The notes under the pieces were generated by a model that was not told where the DNA came from, ran no database searches, and saw only the letters and a list, made by a program, of their open reading frames with translations. 32,026 bases of DNA. Source: an uncultured Oscillospiraceae bacterium. GTDB taxonomy: Bacteria > Bacillota > Clostridia > Oscillospirales > Oscillospiraceae. Position numbers and translations under genes: made by a program. Of this stretch, positions 1-8,126 are shown one piece after another (position 1 is the first letter of the stretch; each line of letters opens with the position of its first letter). The DNA lies in contig CAKUHV010000005.1 in the NCBI GenBank assembly GCA_934659445.1, forward strand, positions 1 through 32,026. The letters run 5' to 3'.

Positions 1-14
1 TTCGACAAGCTGGC

Positions 15-40
15 GCCGCCCCGGCCATAGCCGGGGCGGC
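15..40 (-). terminator. GC-rich hairpin downstream of the SPFH gene
   Basis: An 11-bp perfect stem (15-25 pairing with 30-40) with a 4-base loop lies 15 bases past the SPFH stop codon. There is no T-tract on the minus side, so it is a weak or Rho-assisted terminator, or an mRNA 3'-end stabiliser, rather than a canonical intrinsic terminator. Confidence 0.4.
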
Positions 41-54
41 GATGTTAGGTGAGT

Positions 55-1035
55 TTATTCCTTGACCTTGGTGACGGTCATGGTGGCCTTGGGGTCCTCG
101 GTGTCCAGAATGGTCTTGGCGGAGGCGGCCAGTCCGGCCAGCCCCTGGATCTCGCTGGGGATGATGATCTTGGTGGCCTTGCCGTTGGCCGCGGCCTGGA
201 AGGCCTCCAGCGCCTTGATCTTCAGAACGCCCTCCTGGGGGTCGGCCTCGTTGATCAGACGGATGGCGTCGGCGGTGGCCTGCTGCACCTTCAGGATGGC
301 CTGAGCCTGAGCCTCGGCCTCCAGGATCTTGGCCTCCTTGGCGCCCTCGGCCTGAAGGATCGCGGCCTGCTTGGCGGCGTCGGCCCGCAGGATGGCGGAC
401 TGCTTTTCGCCCTCAGCCACCAGGATCTGGGACTGCTTCTGGCCCTCGGCCTGAAGGATGGCCTCCCGGCGCTCGCGCTCGGCCCGCATCTGCTTCTCCA
501 TGGACTCCTGAATGTCCCGGGGGGGCATGATGTTCTTCAGCTCCACCCGGTTGACCTTGATGCCCCAGTTGTCCGTGGCCTCGTCCAGAATGGCCCGCAT
601 CTGGCTGTTGATGTGGTCGCGGCTGGTGAGGGACTGGTCCAGCTCCAGATCGCCGATGATGTTGCGCAGGGTGGTGGCGGTCAGGTTCTCGATGGCGCTC
701 ATGGGGTGCTCCACGCCGTAGGTGTACAGCTTGGGATCGGTGATCTGGAAGTAGATCACCGTGTCGATCTGCATGGTGACGTTATCCTTGGTGATCACGG
801 GCTGGGGAGGGAAGTCCACCACCTGCTCCTTCAGAGACACGTTCTTGGCCACGCGCTCAATAAAGGGGATCTTGAAGTGCAGGCCCACGCCCCACACGCC
901 CTGAAAGGCGCCCAGCCGCTCCACCACGAAGGCCCGGGACTGGGGGACAATGCGGATGTTGGCCGCCAGCAGGGCCAGCACCAGAATGATGAGGATCACG
1001 GGGACGATAAATCCGAAGATGTTATAAAACGGCAT
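55..1035 (-). CDS. SPFH/Band 7 (stomatin-like) membrane protein, QmcA type
   Basis: This 326-aa protein has one N-terminal membrane segment (about residues 5-27), then a Band 7/SPFH domain (about 30-180) and a long Ala/Glu/Lys-rich helical region (about 180-290) with repeats of the form AEG-x-K-x-x-x-I. That is the standard layout of stomatin/prohibitin-like scaffold proteins, which oligomerise at the membrane and organise microdomains or regulate membrane proteases. The ATG is preceded by an AGGAAC ribosome site. It lies 44 bases after the NfeD gene on the same strand. The SPFH-NfeD pairing is a widely conserved bacterial operon in which NfeD partners the stomatin homologue. The family is certain; the exact cellular role is inferred. 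Confidence 0.93.
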   Translation of the reverse strand: MPFYNIFGFIVPVILIILVLALLAANIRIVPQSRAFVVERLGAFQGVWGVGLHFKIPFIERVAKNVSLKEQVVDFPPQPVITKDNVTMQIDTVIYFQITDPKLYTYGVEHPMSAIENLTATTLRNIIGDLELDQSLTSRDHINSQMRAILDEATDNWGIKVNRVELKNIMPPRDIQESMEKQMRAERERREAILQAEGQKQSQILVAEGEKQSAILRADAAKQAAILQAEGAKEAKILEAEAQAQAILKVQQATADAIRLINEADPQEGVLKIKALEAFQAAANGKATKIIIPSEIQGLAGLAASAKTILDTEDPKATMTVTKVKE

Positions 1036-1079
1036 AAAAGTTCCTCCTTCTCGGTTGTTCTCAGGTCAGATCTGAACGG

Positions 1080-1508
1080 TCACAGGGCCTCTACATACAC
1101 CTTGACGCCCTCGATGCGCAGCACGCGCACCTGGGTGCCGGCGGGGATGGACACGTTGTGCTCGCTGCGGGCGGACCACACCTGACCGGCGATGACCACA
1201 AGGCCCTTCCCCTCTACATTGTCGATGTCCTCGGTGACCAGAGCGGTCTGACCGATGACCCGGTCGGCGTTGGTGGGGTCGTGCCGGGGCTTGAGCAGGC
1301 GCACGGCGATGGGCCGCACCAGGGCCAGAGCCAGGGCTGACAGCACCAGAAAGATCAGCACCTGCAGGAAGATGTGGGCCCCCAGCATGGCGGCGACCAG
1401 CGCCCCCAGCGCGCCGATGGCGAACCAGATGGAGGTGAGCCCAACGGTGACGCCCTCTACCACCGAAAACAGGATCAGGGCCAGAAGCCAGAAAGCACTT
1501 GGCAGCAT
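1080..1508 (-). CDS. NfeD family membrane protein
   Basis: This 142-aa protein has three or four hydrophobic segments in residues 1-70, followed by a soluble C-terminal part (about 80-142) ending in a beta-rich stretch typical of the NfeD OB-fold domain (RVIGQTALVTEDI, then VWSARSEHNVSIPAGTQVRV). It is the short NfeD form, without the N-terminal ClpP-like protease domain of NfeD1b proteins. NfeD OB domains are thought to bind the neighbouring SPFH protein, and here that gene follows immediately. The start has a good AAAGGAG site. A 16-base perfect palindrome at 1524-1539 lies in the leader just upstream of that site. Confidence 0.9.
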   Translation of the reverse strand: MLPSAFWLLALILFSVVEGVTVGLTSIWFAIGALGALVAAMLGAHIFLQVLIFLVLSALALALVRPIAVRLLKPRHDPTNADRVIGQTALVTEDIDNVEGKGLVVIAGQVWSARSEHNVSIPAGTQVRVLRIEGVKVYVEAL

Positions 1509-1639
1509 AGAAACTCCTTTCCCGCCGGAGCGCTCCGGCGCTTCTTATCTATAAGGATAGCATAGTCCCGGAGAAAATACCAGCGGAAAAGATTAAAATT
1601 TGTTTAAGACAGCACCTGTAAAACCGGTCTTCTGGCCGG

Positions 1640-1810
1640 CGGCGCGAGTGCGCCGTAAATTGCTTTTGCGCTGCAAAAGCAATTGCGCAGGGGCGGCTCT
1701 GCCGACCCCGAGCATCTTGATCCGAAGGGTGAAGCGGCCAAAGGGAGCGGAACACAAAGAATAACTCCCAATTTTTTTGTGTTCCCCGCCCCGCAGGGGG
1801 CGGGGAACAC
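1640..1810. repeat. Hairpin-dense intergenic block, possible interspersed repeat
   Basis: The 380-base gap between nfeD and the tRNA holds no credible gene. It contains successive stem-loops: 1640-1655 (6 bp, loop GAGT), 1658-1684 (12-bp perfect stem, 3-base loop), 1690-1709 (GGGG...CCCC with an internal loop) and 1779-1810 (14-bp perfect stem, 4-base loop). A further inverted pair, TCCCAATTT...GTGTTCC at 1767-1786 and GGAACAC...AAATTGGGA at 1829-1850, brackets the last hairpin. Short frames across it have no ribosome sites or recognisable domains. The structure suggests a mobile palindromic unit, but only one copy is in this window. Confidence 0.5.
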
Positions 1811-1851
1811 TGATATTTCTTCTGCAAAGGAACACAAAATGAAATTGGGAT

Positions 1852-1890
1852 AAAAATAAAAGCATCTGCAAAAGCAGATGCTTTTATTTT
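1852..1890 (-). terminator. Rho-independent terminator of tRNA-Gly (symmetrical)
   Basis: An A/T-flanked perfect stem (AAAAGCATCTGC pairing with GCAGATGCTTTT, loop AAAA) starts right after the tRNA 3' end and is followed by a T-rich run on the minus strand. It is symmetrical, so it could also stop transcription arriving on the plus strand. Confidence 0.85.
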
Positions 1891-1891
1891 T

Positions 1892-1967
1892 TGGAGCGAG
1901 TGACGAGGCTCGAACTCGCTACCTCCACCTTGGCAAGGTGGCGCTCTACCAGATGAGCTACACTCGC
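1892..1967 (-). tRNA. tRNA-Gly (anticodon GCC)
   Basis: Read on the minus strand, the 76 bases fold as a full cloverleaf. The acceptor stem is GCGAGTG/CACTCGC, the D-stem GCTC/GAGC, the anticodon stem CCACC/GGTGG with loop TTGCCAA (anticodon GCC), and the T-arm loop TTCGAGC. The 3' CCA is encoded in the DNA at 1892-1894 after discriminator U. All invariant positions checked are present. Confidence 0.97.
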
Positions 1968-1980
1968 AACAGCAAGGGAT

Positions 1981-2008
1981 ATTATAGCAGATTTTCGGCC
2001 GCTGTCAA
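1981..2008 (-). promoter_or_regulatory. Promoter of tRNA-Gly
   Basis: On the minus strand TTGACA (2008-2003) and TATAAT (1986-1981) are separated by 16 bases, both perfect sigma-A consensus hexamers. The -10 box lies 13 bases before the mature tRNA 5' end, as expected for a strongly expressed stable RNA. Confidence 0.92.
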
Positions 2009-2063
2009 CCCCCCACCGCATACTTCTCGTTTTTTCTTTGCCCGCCCCGCAGGAGCGGCCGGT

Positions 2064-3173
2064 TCACGCCCTCTCCTCCGCGGGGGCGCGGCCTTCCCGC
2101 AGGGCGCAGGGGGGCACCTGATTGCTGTCCCAGCTGTAGCCAAGGCGCTCCTGCTCCAGATCGGAGCGGAAGCTCTCCTCGCCCGCCGGTATTTTGCTCA
2201 GATCCAGGTGCTGATAGCCTGTCTCCGTCTGTACCACGTTCCAGAAGTGGGTCTCGCCGTTCAGCTCGCCCCACACCACCTGACAGGGCACATCCAGCTC
2301 CTGACACAGAAGGGCCATGGCAAGGGCCAGCCCGCTGCTGTCGGCGCCCCCCGCCAGCAGCGCCTGATAGGCCGTAGAGCCGTTTTCCGGCAGATAGCCG
2401 CCCTGAGCCAGCACCTGGTCCGCGGCGCTCAGCAGCTGCCGGTCCCCGGTCTGGGGCAGCAGCAGGGCAGTCAGTTCCCTGACCTTGTCCTCCAGCGCGG
2501 CGCAGCGCTTTTCCAGCTCCGTCTGGGACAGGTGGTAGGACAGCTGCACCTCTACGATGCGCTGCCGGCCGCTGTCCGGATAGATATACACCGCCGCGTC
2601 GGGCAGGTCCAGCGCCCTGTCCGGCTCGGAATAAAACGCCTGGGTCATCAGCCGGCGGATGTAGTCCTCGTCCTCGGCAAAATAGCTGATGCGCAGCACC
2701 ACCTCCTGAGAAAACTGGCTCAGCGCCGTTTTCAGTGCGCCCCGGATGGCGGTGACCCCGGTGGCGGAGACGATGGAGGCGATCTGCTCCGCCGTGCGCC
2801 GGTAGGCGATCTGAAGGTCCGCCTGATAGCAGGACACCGACGGCGTCAGGCTGTAGGTGATGAAGTCCACGGCATAGGCCCCTAACGGGTCCTTCTGCAC
2901 CACCTCCAAACAGGCGTCCTCCAGACTCTGCTCCACGGCATCGGAGTCCATGTACAGCCGCACCGCCCCGCTCTCTTTCCCGGCGGAGATGAGATAGACC
3001 AGGGTGTTCACCAGCTCCTGATACCGCTCCACCCGCAGCACCGAGGGGTCGCCGTCGGCTGCGGGGGTGGTGGAGTGGGGGGTGACGGAGACATAGCTCC
3101 GGTTCAGCATGGAGGAGCAGCCGCTCAGAGCAAGGCAGAGCGCCAGCAGCAGACATACAGCCCGTTTTTTCAC
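2064..3173 (-). CDS. Lipoprotein with a transglutaminase-like fold lacking the catalytic cysteine
   Basis: This 369-aa protein begins with a lipoprotein signal: a basic N-terminus, a Leu-rich core and the lipobox LSGC with Cys19 as lipidation site. Residues 45-240 are a helical region with no domain I can name. Residues 268-330 resemble the transglutaminase-like core, with a helix after the active-site position, a buried VPCQVVWGEL strand, the His strand ETHFWNVV (His309) and the Asp motif HLDLS (Asp324). At the position normally occupied by the nucleophilic Cys (family pattern AxCxG) the sequence is ADSSG, with Ser279. It is therefore probably a non-catalytic binding domain at the outer face of the membrane. 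The fold assignment is by motif order only. It follows the LUD gene after about 50 bases and may be co-transcribed. Confidence 0.75.
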   Translation of the reverse strand: MKKRAVCLLLALCLALSGCSSMLNRSYVSVTPHSTTPAADGDPSVLRVERYQELVNTLVYLISAGKESGAVRLYMDSDAVEQSLEDACLEVVQKDPLGAYAVDFITYSLTPSVSCYQADLQIAYRRTAEQIASIVSATGVTAIRGALKTALSQFSQEVVLRISYFAEDEDYIRRLMTQAFYSEPDRALDLPDAAVYIYPDSGRQRIVEVQLSYHLSQTELEKRCAALEDKVRELTALLLPQTGDRQLLSAADQVLAQGGYLPENGSTAYQALLAGGADSSGLALAMALLCQELDVPCQVVWGELNGETHFWNVVQTETGYQHLDLSKIPAGEESFRSDLEQERLGYSWDSNQVPPCALREGRAPAEERA

Positions 3174-3224
3174 AGTGCGGCCTCCTCTCTCCGCCCTCTG
3201 GCGGTGTGTTCGTTCTTCTCTTTC

Positions 3225-3836
3225 TCAGTAGCCCAGCTGGGCGTCGATGAGCACCAGCTCCGTCCGGCCGATGCCGTTGGAGCTGCCCGTCAGCACGCTG
3301 AAGGCCTGGCAGATGCGCTCCGGGCTGGAGCAGTTGTAGCAGCGGTCGCCCTTGACGGCGCAGGGGGTCTTGCGGTTCAGCCGCTTGGCGTTCAGGGGGG
3401 CGGCAATATTCCGCGCCCGCCACAGGGCCTTTTCAAAATCGGGCTCCAGCTTGTTGATGCCCGCCACATAGTACAGCCGCTCGTGGCCGTACAGGGAGGA
3501 GGCCACCCGGTTGCCGGTGCCGTCGATGTTGATGATCTCGCCGGTGGCGGCCAGACCGTTCACCGAGCAGATGTACACCTCGGCACCCACGGCGTCCTGG
3601 GGCTTATTGCCCTGCCAGTGCCAGAATGCCCGGTTGTGGCTGGCCAGACGGGGATACAGCCCCAGCTCCTGCACGGTCACGGAGCCGCCAAAGCCCACGG
3701 TGGTGCCGTCAATGGCGCTGTCCAGATAGTCTGCCGCCGCCTCCGGGGTGTCAAAGCACCGCAGGGCGATGCCCATGCGCTGAAGGTTCTTTGCCAGCTC
3801 CTGCACAAGGGGCTGCTGTTCCAGTTTGGATTCCAT
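3225..3836 (-). CDS. LUD domain protein (lactate utilisation protein family)
   Basis: This 203-aa single-domain protein belongs to the LutC/YkgG-like LUD (DUF162) family. It shows the characteristic VGFGGSVTVQELGL, GAEVYICSVNGLAATGEI and VASSLYGHERLYYVAGINK motifs. LUD proteins include subunits of the LutABC L-lactate oxidation complex, but no lutA or lutB gene is nearby, and stand-alone clostridial forms have no assigned function. Near the C-terminus Cys159, Cys166, Cys169 and Cys176 form a C-x6-C-x2-C-x6-C cluster that could bind a metal or iron-sulfur centre; this is inference. The ATG at 3836 has an AAGGCGAGG-type site. Confidence 0.88.
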   Translation of the reverse strand: MESKLEQQPLVQELAKNLQRMGIALRCFDTPEAAADYLDSAIDGTTVGFGGSVTVQELGLYPRLASHNRAFWHWQGNKPQDAVGAEVYICSVNGLAATGEIINIDGTGNRVASSLYGHERLYYVAGINKLEPDFEKALWRARNIAAPLNAKRLNRKTPCAVKGDRCYNCSSPERICQAFSVLTGSSNGIGRTELVLIDAQLGY

Positions 3837-3910
3837 GATGACCTCGCCTTCTTTTCCTTGTTTTCTGGCTTATGGGGATATTTTTCGACAACGATCTGTA
3901 TTATTTACCG

Positions 3911-4783
3911 TCAGATTTCCTCCTGGTAATGGGAACGGAAGCCGTCCCCCAGCACCTCGTGGGCGGAGCAGACGATGACAAAGGCGTCCGGGTCCAGCTC
4001 CTTTACCACATGCTTCAGGGCCACGATCTCCTTCTGGCGGAAGGCGCACAGGAGCACCTCTTTCCTGTTGCCGGACCAGGCGCCCTCCCCGTGGAGGATG
4101 GTCACTCCCCGGCCCATGCCCACGGTGATCTCCGCCGCGATCTTCTCATATTGGTCGCTGATGATATAGGCCACCTTGGACGTATCCAGACCATACAGCA
4201 CAACATCGGTGAAATACGAAGCAATAAACATGGCTATCGTACCGTACAGGGCGGTCTTAATATCTCCAAAGGCCAGTCCCACCGCCGCCACCACGATCAG
4301 GTCAAGAACCAGCAGCACCTTGCCCAGAGGCAGCCAGGCCAGCTTCAGCTTCACCAGCCGGGCGGCCAGATCGGTGCCCCCGGTGGTGGCCCCCTGGGCA
4401 AAGATGATGCCCAGAGCCAGACCAATGGTCACCCCGCCGAACACCGCCGCCAGCATGGGGTCCCCCAGTGGCTGGAACACATGGACGGCATTGAGCAGAT
4501 CCAACCCCACCGAGGTCAGCGCCATGGCGAACAGAGAGGACAGCAGCAGGTGTCCCCCCAGATACTTCCACCCCAGAAAGAACAGGGGCAGGTTCATTAC
4601 AAAGGTGAGCGCCCCGATGGGCAGAGCGGGCACGGCGGCGTTGACGATCTGGGCCACGCCGGTCAGCCCGCCGTAGCCGATATGATTGGGCGCATACAGC
4701 CAGTTAAAGCTGACGCAGTACAGCACAGAGGCCAGCACGATCAGACCGTACTGCCGCAGAAGGAGCTTCTGTCTGGCTCGCAT
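3911..4783 (-). CDS. YitT family membrane protein
   Basis: This 290-aa protein has five or six membrane helices in residues 8-205, including the signatures YAPNHIGYGGLTGVAQ and GIIFAQGATTGGTDLAARL of the YitT membrane domain. A soluble C-terminal domain (DUF2179, about 210-285) contains GRGVTILHGEGAWSG and KEVLLCAFRQKEI. The family is common in Firmicutes; transport has been proposed but the substrate is unknown. The start has a GAGGTGATC site. It lies 36 bases after the topoisomerase A-type gene, so it may be the last gene of that transcript. Confidence 0.92.
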   Translation of the reverse strand: MRARQKLLLRQYGLIVLASVLYCVSFNWLYAPNHIGYGGLTGVAQIVNAAVPALPIGALTFVMNLPLFFLGWKYLGGHLLLSSLFAMALTSVGLDLLNAVHVFQPLGDPMLAAVFGGVTIGLALGIIFAQGATTGGTDLAARLVKLKLAWLPLGKVLLVLDLIVVAAVGLAFGDIKTALYGTIAMFIASYFTDVVLYGLDTSKVAYIISDQYEKIAAEITVGMGRGVTILHGEGAWSGNRKEVLLCAFRQKEIVALKHVVKELDPDAFVIVCSAHEVLGDGFRSHYQEEI

Positions 4784-4819
4784 GGATGATCACCTCGATC
4801 TTTCCGTCGTTCTTTTCTG

Positions 4820-7063
4820 TCACAGCAGGGACATCTGTTGCTCCCCCCGGTCGTCCTCCTTCAGCAGGGCCCCGGCGATGGGCAGGGATCTGGCCCGGTA
4901 GCGGGCGGGCCGGGTGATGCTGGTGTCCTCCAGAGGCAGCAGCTCCTTGACCTTATACTTGGGCTTCAGGGTCATCACGTTAACACCCTGGGTGCTGCGG
5001 GTGGTCTTGGGATTCAGGGCCGCGGTGTGGAACACCACGCAGCGCCCCTCGGTAGAGATCACCGCCAGCTCCCGGTCCTCCCGTAGCAGCATGGCCGCCG
5101 CAAGGGGGGACTTGTCGGAATAGGCCCCGGTGAGCTTTTTCCGCCGGGTCTGGGTCTGGTAGGCCGCCAGAGTGACCCGGGCGATCTTGCCGTTTTCAAA
5201 GCAGAAGAGGATGTCCCCCCTCCAGTCCCCGGGGATGCAGGCCCAGATGGCCCGCTCCTCCGGATCCATCCCCAGCCTGGTGGGCAGATAGTCCCCCAGC
5301 ACGCTGGCCTTGCTGTCGTCAAAGTCGGACAGGCGGGTCTTGTAGCACTGCTGCTTATCGGTGAACACCAGCAGCTCGTCCCGGTTCATGGCTTCCCACT
5401 GGAGGAAGGGGCCGTCCCCCTCCTTATACTTCTGGTCGCTGGCCATGCGCAGGGACTGGGGGGTGATCTTCTTCAGATAGCCCTCCCGGGAGAAGAATAG
5501 GTGCACGGGGTAGTCCGGGGCCCCCTCGTCCTCGTCGGGGTCGGCCTCGTTCTGGAAGTCGTAGACGATCTCCGTGCGCCGGGGCTGGGCGTAGTTCTTC
5601 TTCACCTGCTCCAGCTCGCCGATGATGATCTTCCGGATGCGCCGGGGGTCGTTCACCGTGTCCTCCAGGTCGGCGATCTCATCCTCCAGCGTCTCCACCT
5701 CCTGAGTGCGCTTGAGGATGTACTCCTTGTTGATGTTCCGCAGGCGGATGTCGGCCACATAGTTGGCCTGTACCTCGTCGATGCCGAAGCCGATCATCAG
5801 GTTGGGCACCACCTCGGCGTCCTCCTCTGTGTCCCGGATGATCTGGATGGCCCGGTCAATGTCCAGCAGGATGCGCCGCAGGCCCTTCAGCAGGTGCAGC
5901 TTCTCCTTCTTCCTGTTCATGGAGAAGTATACCCGGCGGCGCACGCACTCCATGCGCCAGGCCGTCCACTCCTCCAGAATTTCCTTTACCCCCATGACCC
6001 GGGGCATCCCGGCGATGAGGATGTTGAAGTTGCAGGACTGGGTGTCCATCAGGGGGGTGGTGCGGAACAGCTTCTGCATCAGCTTGTCGGGATCGGTGCC
6101 CCGCTTCAGGTCGATGGTCAGCTTCAGACCGGACAGATCGGTCTCGTCCCGCATGTCGGCGATCTCCTTCACCTTGCCGGCCTTGGCCAGCTCCCGAACC
6201 TTGTCCACAATGGCCTCGGTGGTGGTGGAATAGGGGATCTCGTACACCTCGATCAGGCTTTCTTCCTTGTTGTAGCGCCACCGGGCCCGCACCTTGAAGG
6301 AGCCCCGGCCGGTGCGGTAGATCTCGCTCAGGGCGGCGGGGTCATACAGCAGCTCGCCCCCTGTGGGCAGGTCGGGGGCCTTCAGCGTGGTCATCAGGTC
6401 GTGGTCCGGATTTTTCAGATAGGCCACCGTGGTGTCGCACACCTCGCCCAGGTTGAAGCCGCACAGGCTGCTGGCCATGCCCACGGCGATGCCCTGATTG
6501 GCGGACACCAGCACGTTGGGGAAGGTGGTGGGCAGCAGAGAGGGTTCCATGATCTTGCCGTCGTAATTGGGCACAAAATCTACGGTGTCCTGGTCAATAT
6601 CCCGGAACAGCTCTCCGCAGATGGGGTCCAGGCGGGCCTCGGTATACCGGCTGGCGGCCCAGGCCATGTCCCGGGAGTACACCTTGCCGAAGTTGCCCTT
6701 GCTGTCCACCAGAGGGTGCAGAAGGGCGCCGTAGCCCCGGCTCAGGCGCACCATGGTGTCGTAAATGGCGGCGTCGCCGTGGGGGTTGAGCTTCATGGTC
6801 TGACCCACGATGTTGGCGCTCTTGGTGCGCCCGCCCCCCAGCAGCTTCATCTGGTACATGGTATACAGCAGCTTGCGGTGGCTGGGCTTGAAGCCGTCGA
6901 TCTCCGGAATGGCGCGGGAGACGATCACGCTCATGGCGTAGGGCATATAGTTCAGCTCCAGCGTCTGGGTGATGGGCTGCTCCAGCACCTCTGGCCGCAG
7001 GCCCATGACGTTGGGGTTGTTCACCTTTGGCTTGTGTTCCTCTGGGCTCTTCTTTCTGGGCAA
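4820..7063 (-). CDS. Divergent type IIA topoisomerase subunit A (GyrA/ParC-like)
   Basis: This 747-aa protein carries the DNA cleavage and religation subunit fold. It has the winged-helix motif NPHGDAAIYDTMVR (about residues 93-106), the catalytic tyrosine Tyr140 in AASRYTEARL, the tower region, a coiled coil (about 430-480) and a degenerate beta-propeller (about 510-725). No GyrA box (QRRGGKG type) is visible; the nearest stretch is QTRRKKLTGAYSDK. That suggests decatenation rather than negative supercoiling. The position equivalent to E. coli GyrA Ser83 is Ala98, while Asp102 matches Asp87. The start codon is TTG at 7063, behind AAGGAC. The protein is clearly distant from standard GyrA and ParC. 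The matching B-type subunit lies about 1.9 kb upstream, beyond sdaAA and sdaAB. Confidence 0.9.
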   Translation of the reverse strand: MPRKKSPEEHKPKVNNPNVMGLRPEVLEQPITQTLELNYMPYAMSVIVSRAIPEIDGFKPSHRKLLYTMYQMKLLGGGRTKSANIVGQTMKLNPHGDAAIYDTMVRLSRGYGALLHPLVDSKGNFGKVYSRDMAWAASRYTEARLDPICGELFRDIDQDTVDFVPNYDGKIMEPSLLPTTFPNVLVSANQGIAVGMASSLCGFNLGEVCDTTVAYLKNPDHDLMTTLKAPDLPTGGELLYDPAALSEIYRTGRGSFKVRARWRYNKEESLIEVYEIPYSTTTEAIVDKVRELAKAGKVKEIADMRDETDLSGLKLTIDLKRGTDPDKLMQKLFRTTPLMDTQSCNFNILIAGMPRVMGVKEILEEWTAWRMECVRRRVYFSMNRKKEKLHLLKGLRRILLDIDRAIQIIRDTEEDAEVVPNLMIGFGIDEVQANYVADIRLRNINKEYILKRTQEVETLEDEIADLEDTVNDPRRIRKIIIGELEQVKKNYAQPRRTEIVYDFQNEADPDEDEGAPDYPVHLFFSREGYLKKITPQSLRMASDQKYKEGDGPFLQWEAMNRDELLVFTDKQQCYKTRLSDFDDSKASVLGDYLPTRLGMDPEERAIWACIPGDWRGDILFCFENGKIARVTLAAYQTQTRRKKLTGAYSDKSPLAAAMLLREDRELAVISTEGRCVVFHTAALNPKTTRSTQGVNVMTLKPKYKVKELLPLEDTSITRPARYRARSLPIAGALLKEDDRGEQQMSLL

Positions 7064-7132
7064 TGTTATCAGTCCTTATCTAAAACGTATCAATATTCTT
7101 CCTTGCAGTCAAAGTCATTCCATCAAGAGTCT

Positions 7133-7237
7133 TGTCATTGCGAGCCAGTTCGCAAACTGGCGCGGCAATCCGTTTTTCTAAATGCTGGGAATACGGATTC
7201 CCACGGCAGTGACATCGGTCACTGCCTCGGAATGACA
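7133..7237 (+). repeat. 105-bp cloverleaf-like palindromic repeat, copy A
   Basis: The ends form an imperfect inverted repeat (TGTCATTGCGAG and CTCGGAATGACA). Inside are three hairpins: CCAGTT/AACTGG, AATCCGT/ACGGATT with a long variable loop, and GGCAGTGAC/GTCACTGCC with loop ATCG. The whole unit can fold as a four-way junction. A second copy of the same length lies inverted at 10986-11090. I count 9 differences between them, eight in the loop of the central hairpin, which points to a conserved secondary structure. It sits in the 196-base gap between sdaAA and the topoisomerase A-type gene. No clear target duplication is visible. Confidence 0.85.
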
Positions 7238-7259
7238 GGCTGTGTTTCACCGAACAGTA

Positions 7260-8126
7260 TCACAGTTCCGGTGCGTACTGTTTTCCAAAGGGGGTGGCGG
7301 CCAGACCGCCCTTCCCCGTCTCCTTCAGACTGTGGGGCAGGGCATCCCCCACCTCCCGCATGGCGTCCAGCACCTGATCCGGGGGAACCCGGCTGGTGAT
7401 GCCCGCCAGGGCCATCTGGGCCGCCGACAGGGCGTCCATGGCCCCGATCACATTGCGCTTGACGCAGGGCACCTCTACCAGGCCGCCCACGGGGTCACAC
7501 ACCAGCCCCAGCAGGTTTTTCACCGCCATGGCGCACGCGTTGGCCATCATCTCGCCGGTGCCCCCCATAAGGAACACCAGAGCTGCGGCGGCCATGGCGG
7601 CGGCGGAGCCCACCTCCGCCTGACAGCCCCCCTCCGCGCCGGAGATGGACGCCCGGTTGGCAATGACCATGCCAAAGCCGGCAGCCACATACAGGGCCCG
7701 GATCAGCTGCTCCTCCGTCAGGCCGAATCGCTCCCGGCAGGGCAGCAGCACCGCGGGCAATACGCCGCAGGAGCCCGCCGTTGGGGCGGCCACGATCCGC
7801 TTCATGCAGGCGTTGCACTCCCCCATGCGCAGGGCCCCGGCCATCACTGCGGACAGGAAGGGGCCGCACAGGGTATCATCCCCGCCGCCGTATCGGGCCA
7901 TCTTGCCCCCGTCGCCCCCCACCAGTCCGCTGACAGAGCGGTCCGTGTCCCGGTAGTCCCGGTCTGCCTGTTCCATGGCGTCCAGCAGCCGCTCCATCTG
8001 CCTCCAGGAGAGCGTCCGGTCGATCCCCTGTCGGGCGCAGTCGCTGACCATGATATTCTTCCAAAGGGGCAGACCGCTGTTTTCGGTATCCTCCAGCATC
8101 TGCTGGATGGAGGTAAAATCGATCAT
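7260..8126 (-). CDS. sdaAA: L-serine dehydratase, iron-sulfur-dependent, alpha subunit
   Basis: This 288-aa protein deaminates L-serine to pyruvate and ammonia together with SdaAB, using an oxygen-sensitive [4Fe-4S] cluster instead of pyridoxal phosphate. Visible family motifs are GGDDTLCGPFLSAVMAGALR, ECNACMKRIVAAPTAGSCG, ASISGAEGGCQAEVGSA and CDPVGGLVEVPCVKRN. The cysteines in the last two are the expected cluster ligands. The start is ATG at 8126, because it gives the usual MIDFTSIQQML N-terminus and overlaps the sdaAB stop as ATGA, implying translational coupling. The same frame stays open further upstream, but that extension overlaps sdaAB. Confidence 0.95.
   Translation of the reverse strand: MIDFTSIQQMLEDTENSGLPLWKNIMVSDCARQGIDRTLSWRQMERLLDAMEQADRDYRDTDRSVSGLVGGDGGKMARYGGGDDTLCGPFLSAVMAGALRMGECNACMKRIVAAPTAGSCGVLPAVLLPCRERFGLTEEQLIRALYVAAGFGMVIANRASISGAEGGCQAEVGSAAAMAAAALVFLMGGTGEMMANACAMAVKNLLGLVCDPVGGLVEVPCVKRNVIGAMDALSAAQMALAGITSRVPPDQVLDAMREVGDALPHSLKETGKGGLAATPFGKQYAPEL

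Noticed and set aside
1549..1871. Overlapping short minus-strand frames of 77-92 codons upstream of nfeD
   Set aside because: They cross several perfect hairpins, have no ribosome site, and three overlap in different frames; the block is better explained as structured intergenic sequence.
7133..7237. CRISPR-like repeat or tRNA-like gene in the cloverleaf repeat
   Set aside because: Only two distant inverted copies exist with no spacer array, and the fold lacks tRNA invariant bases and a CCA end.
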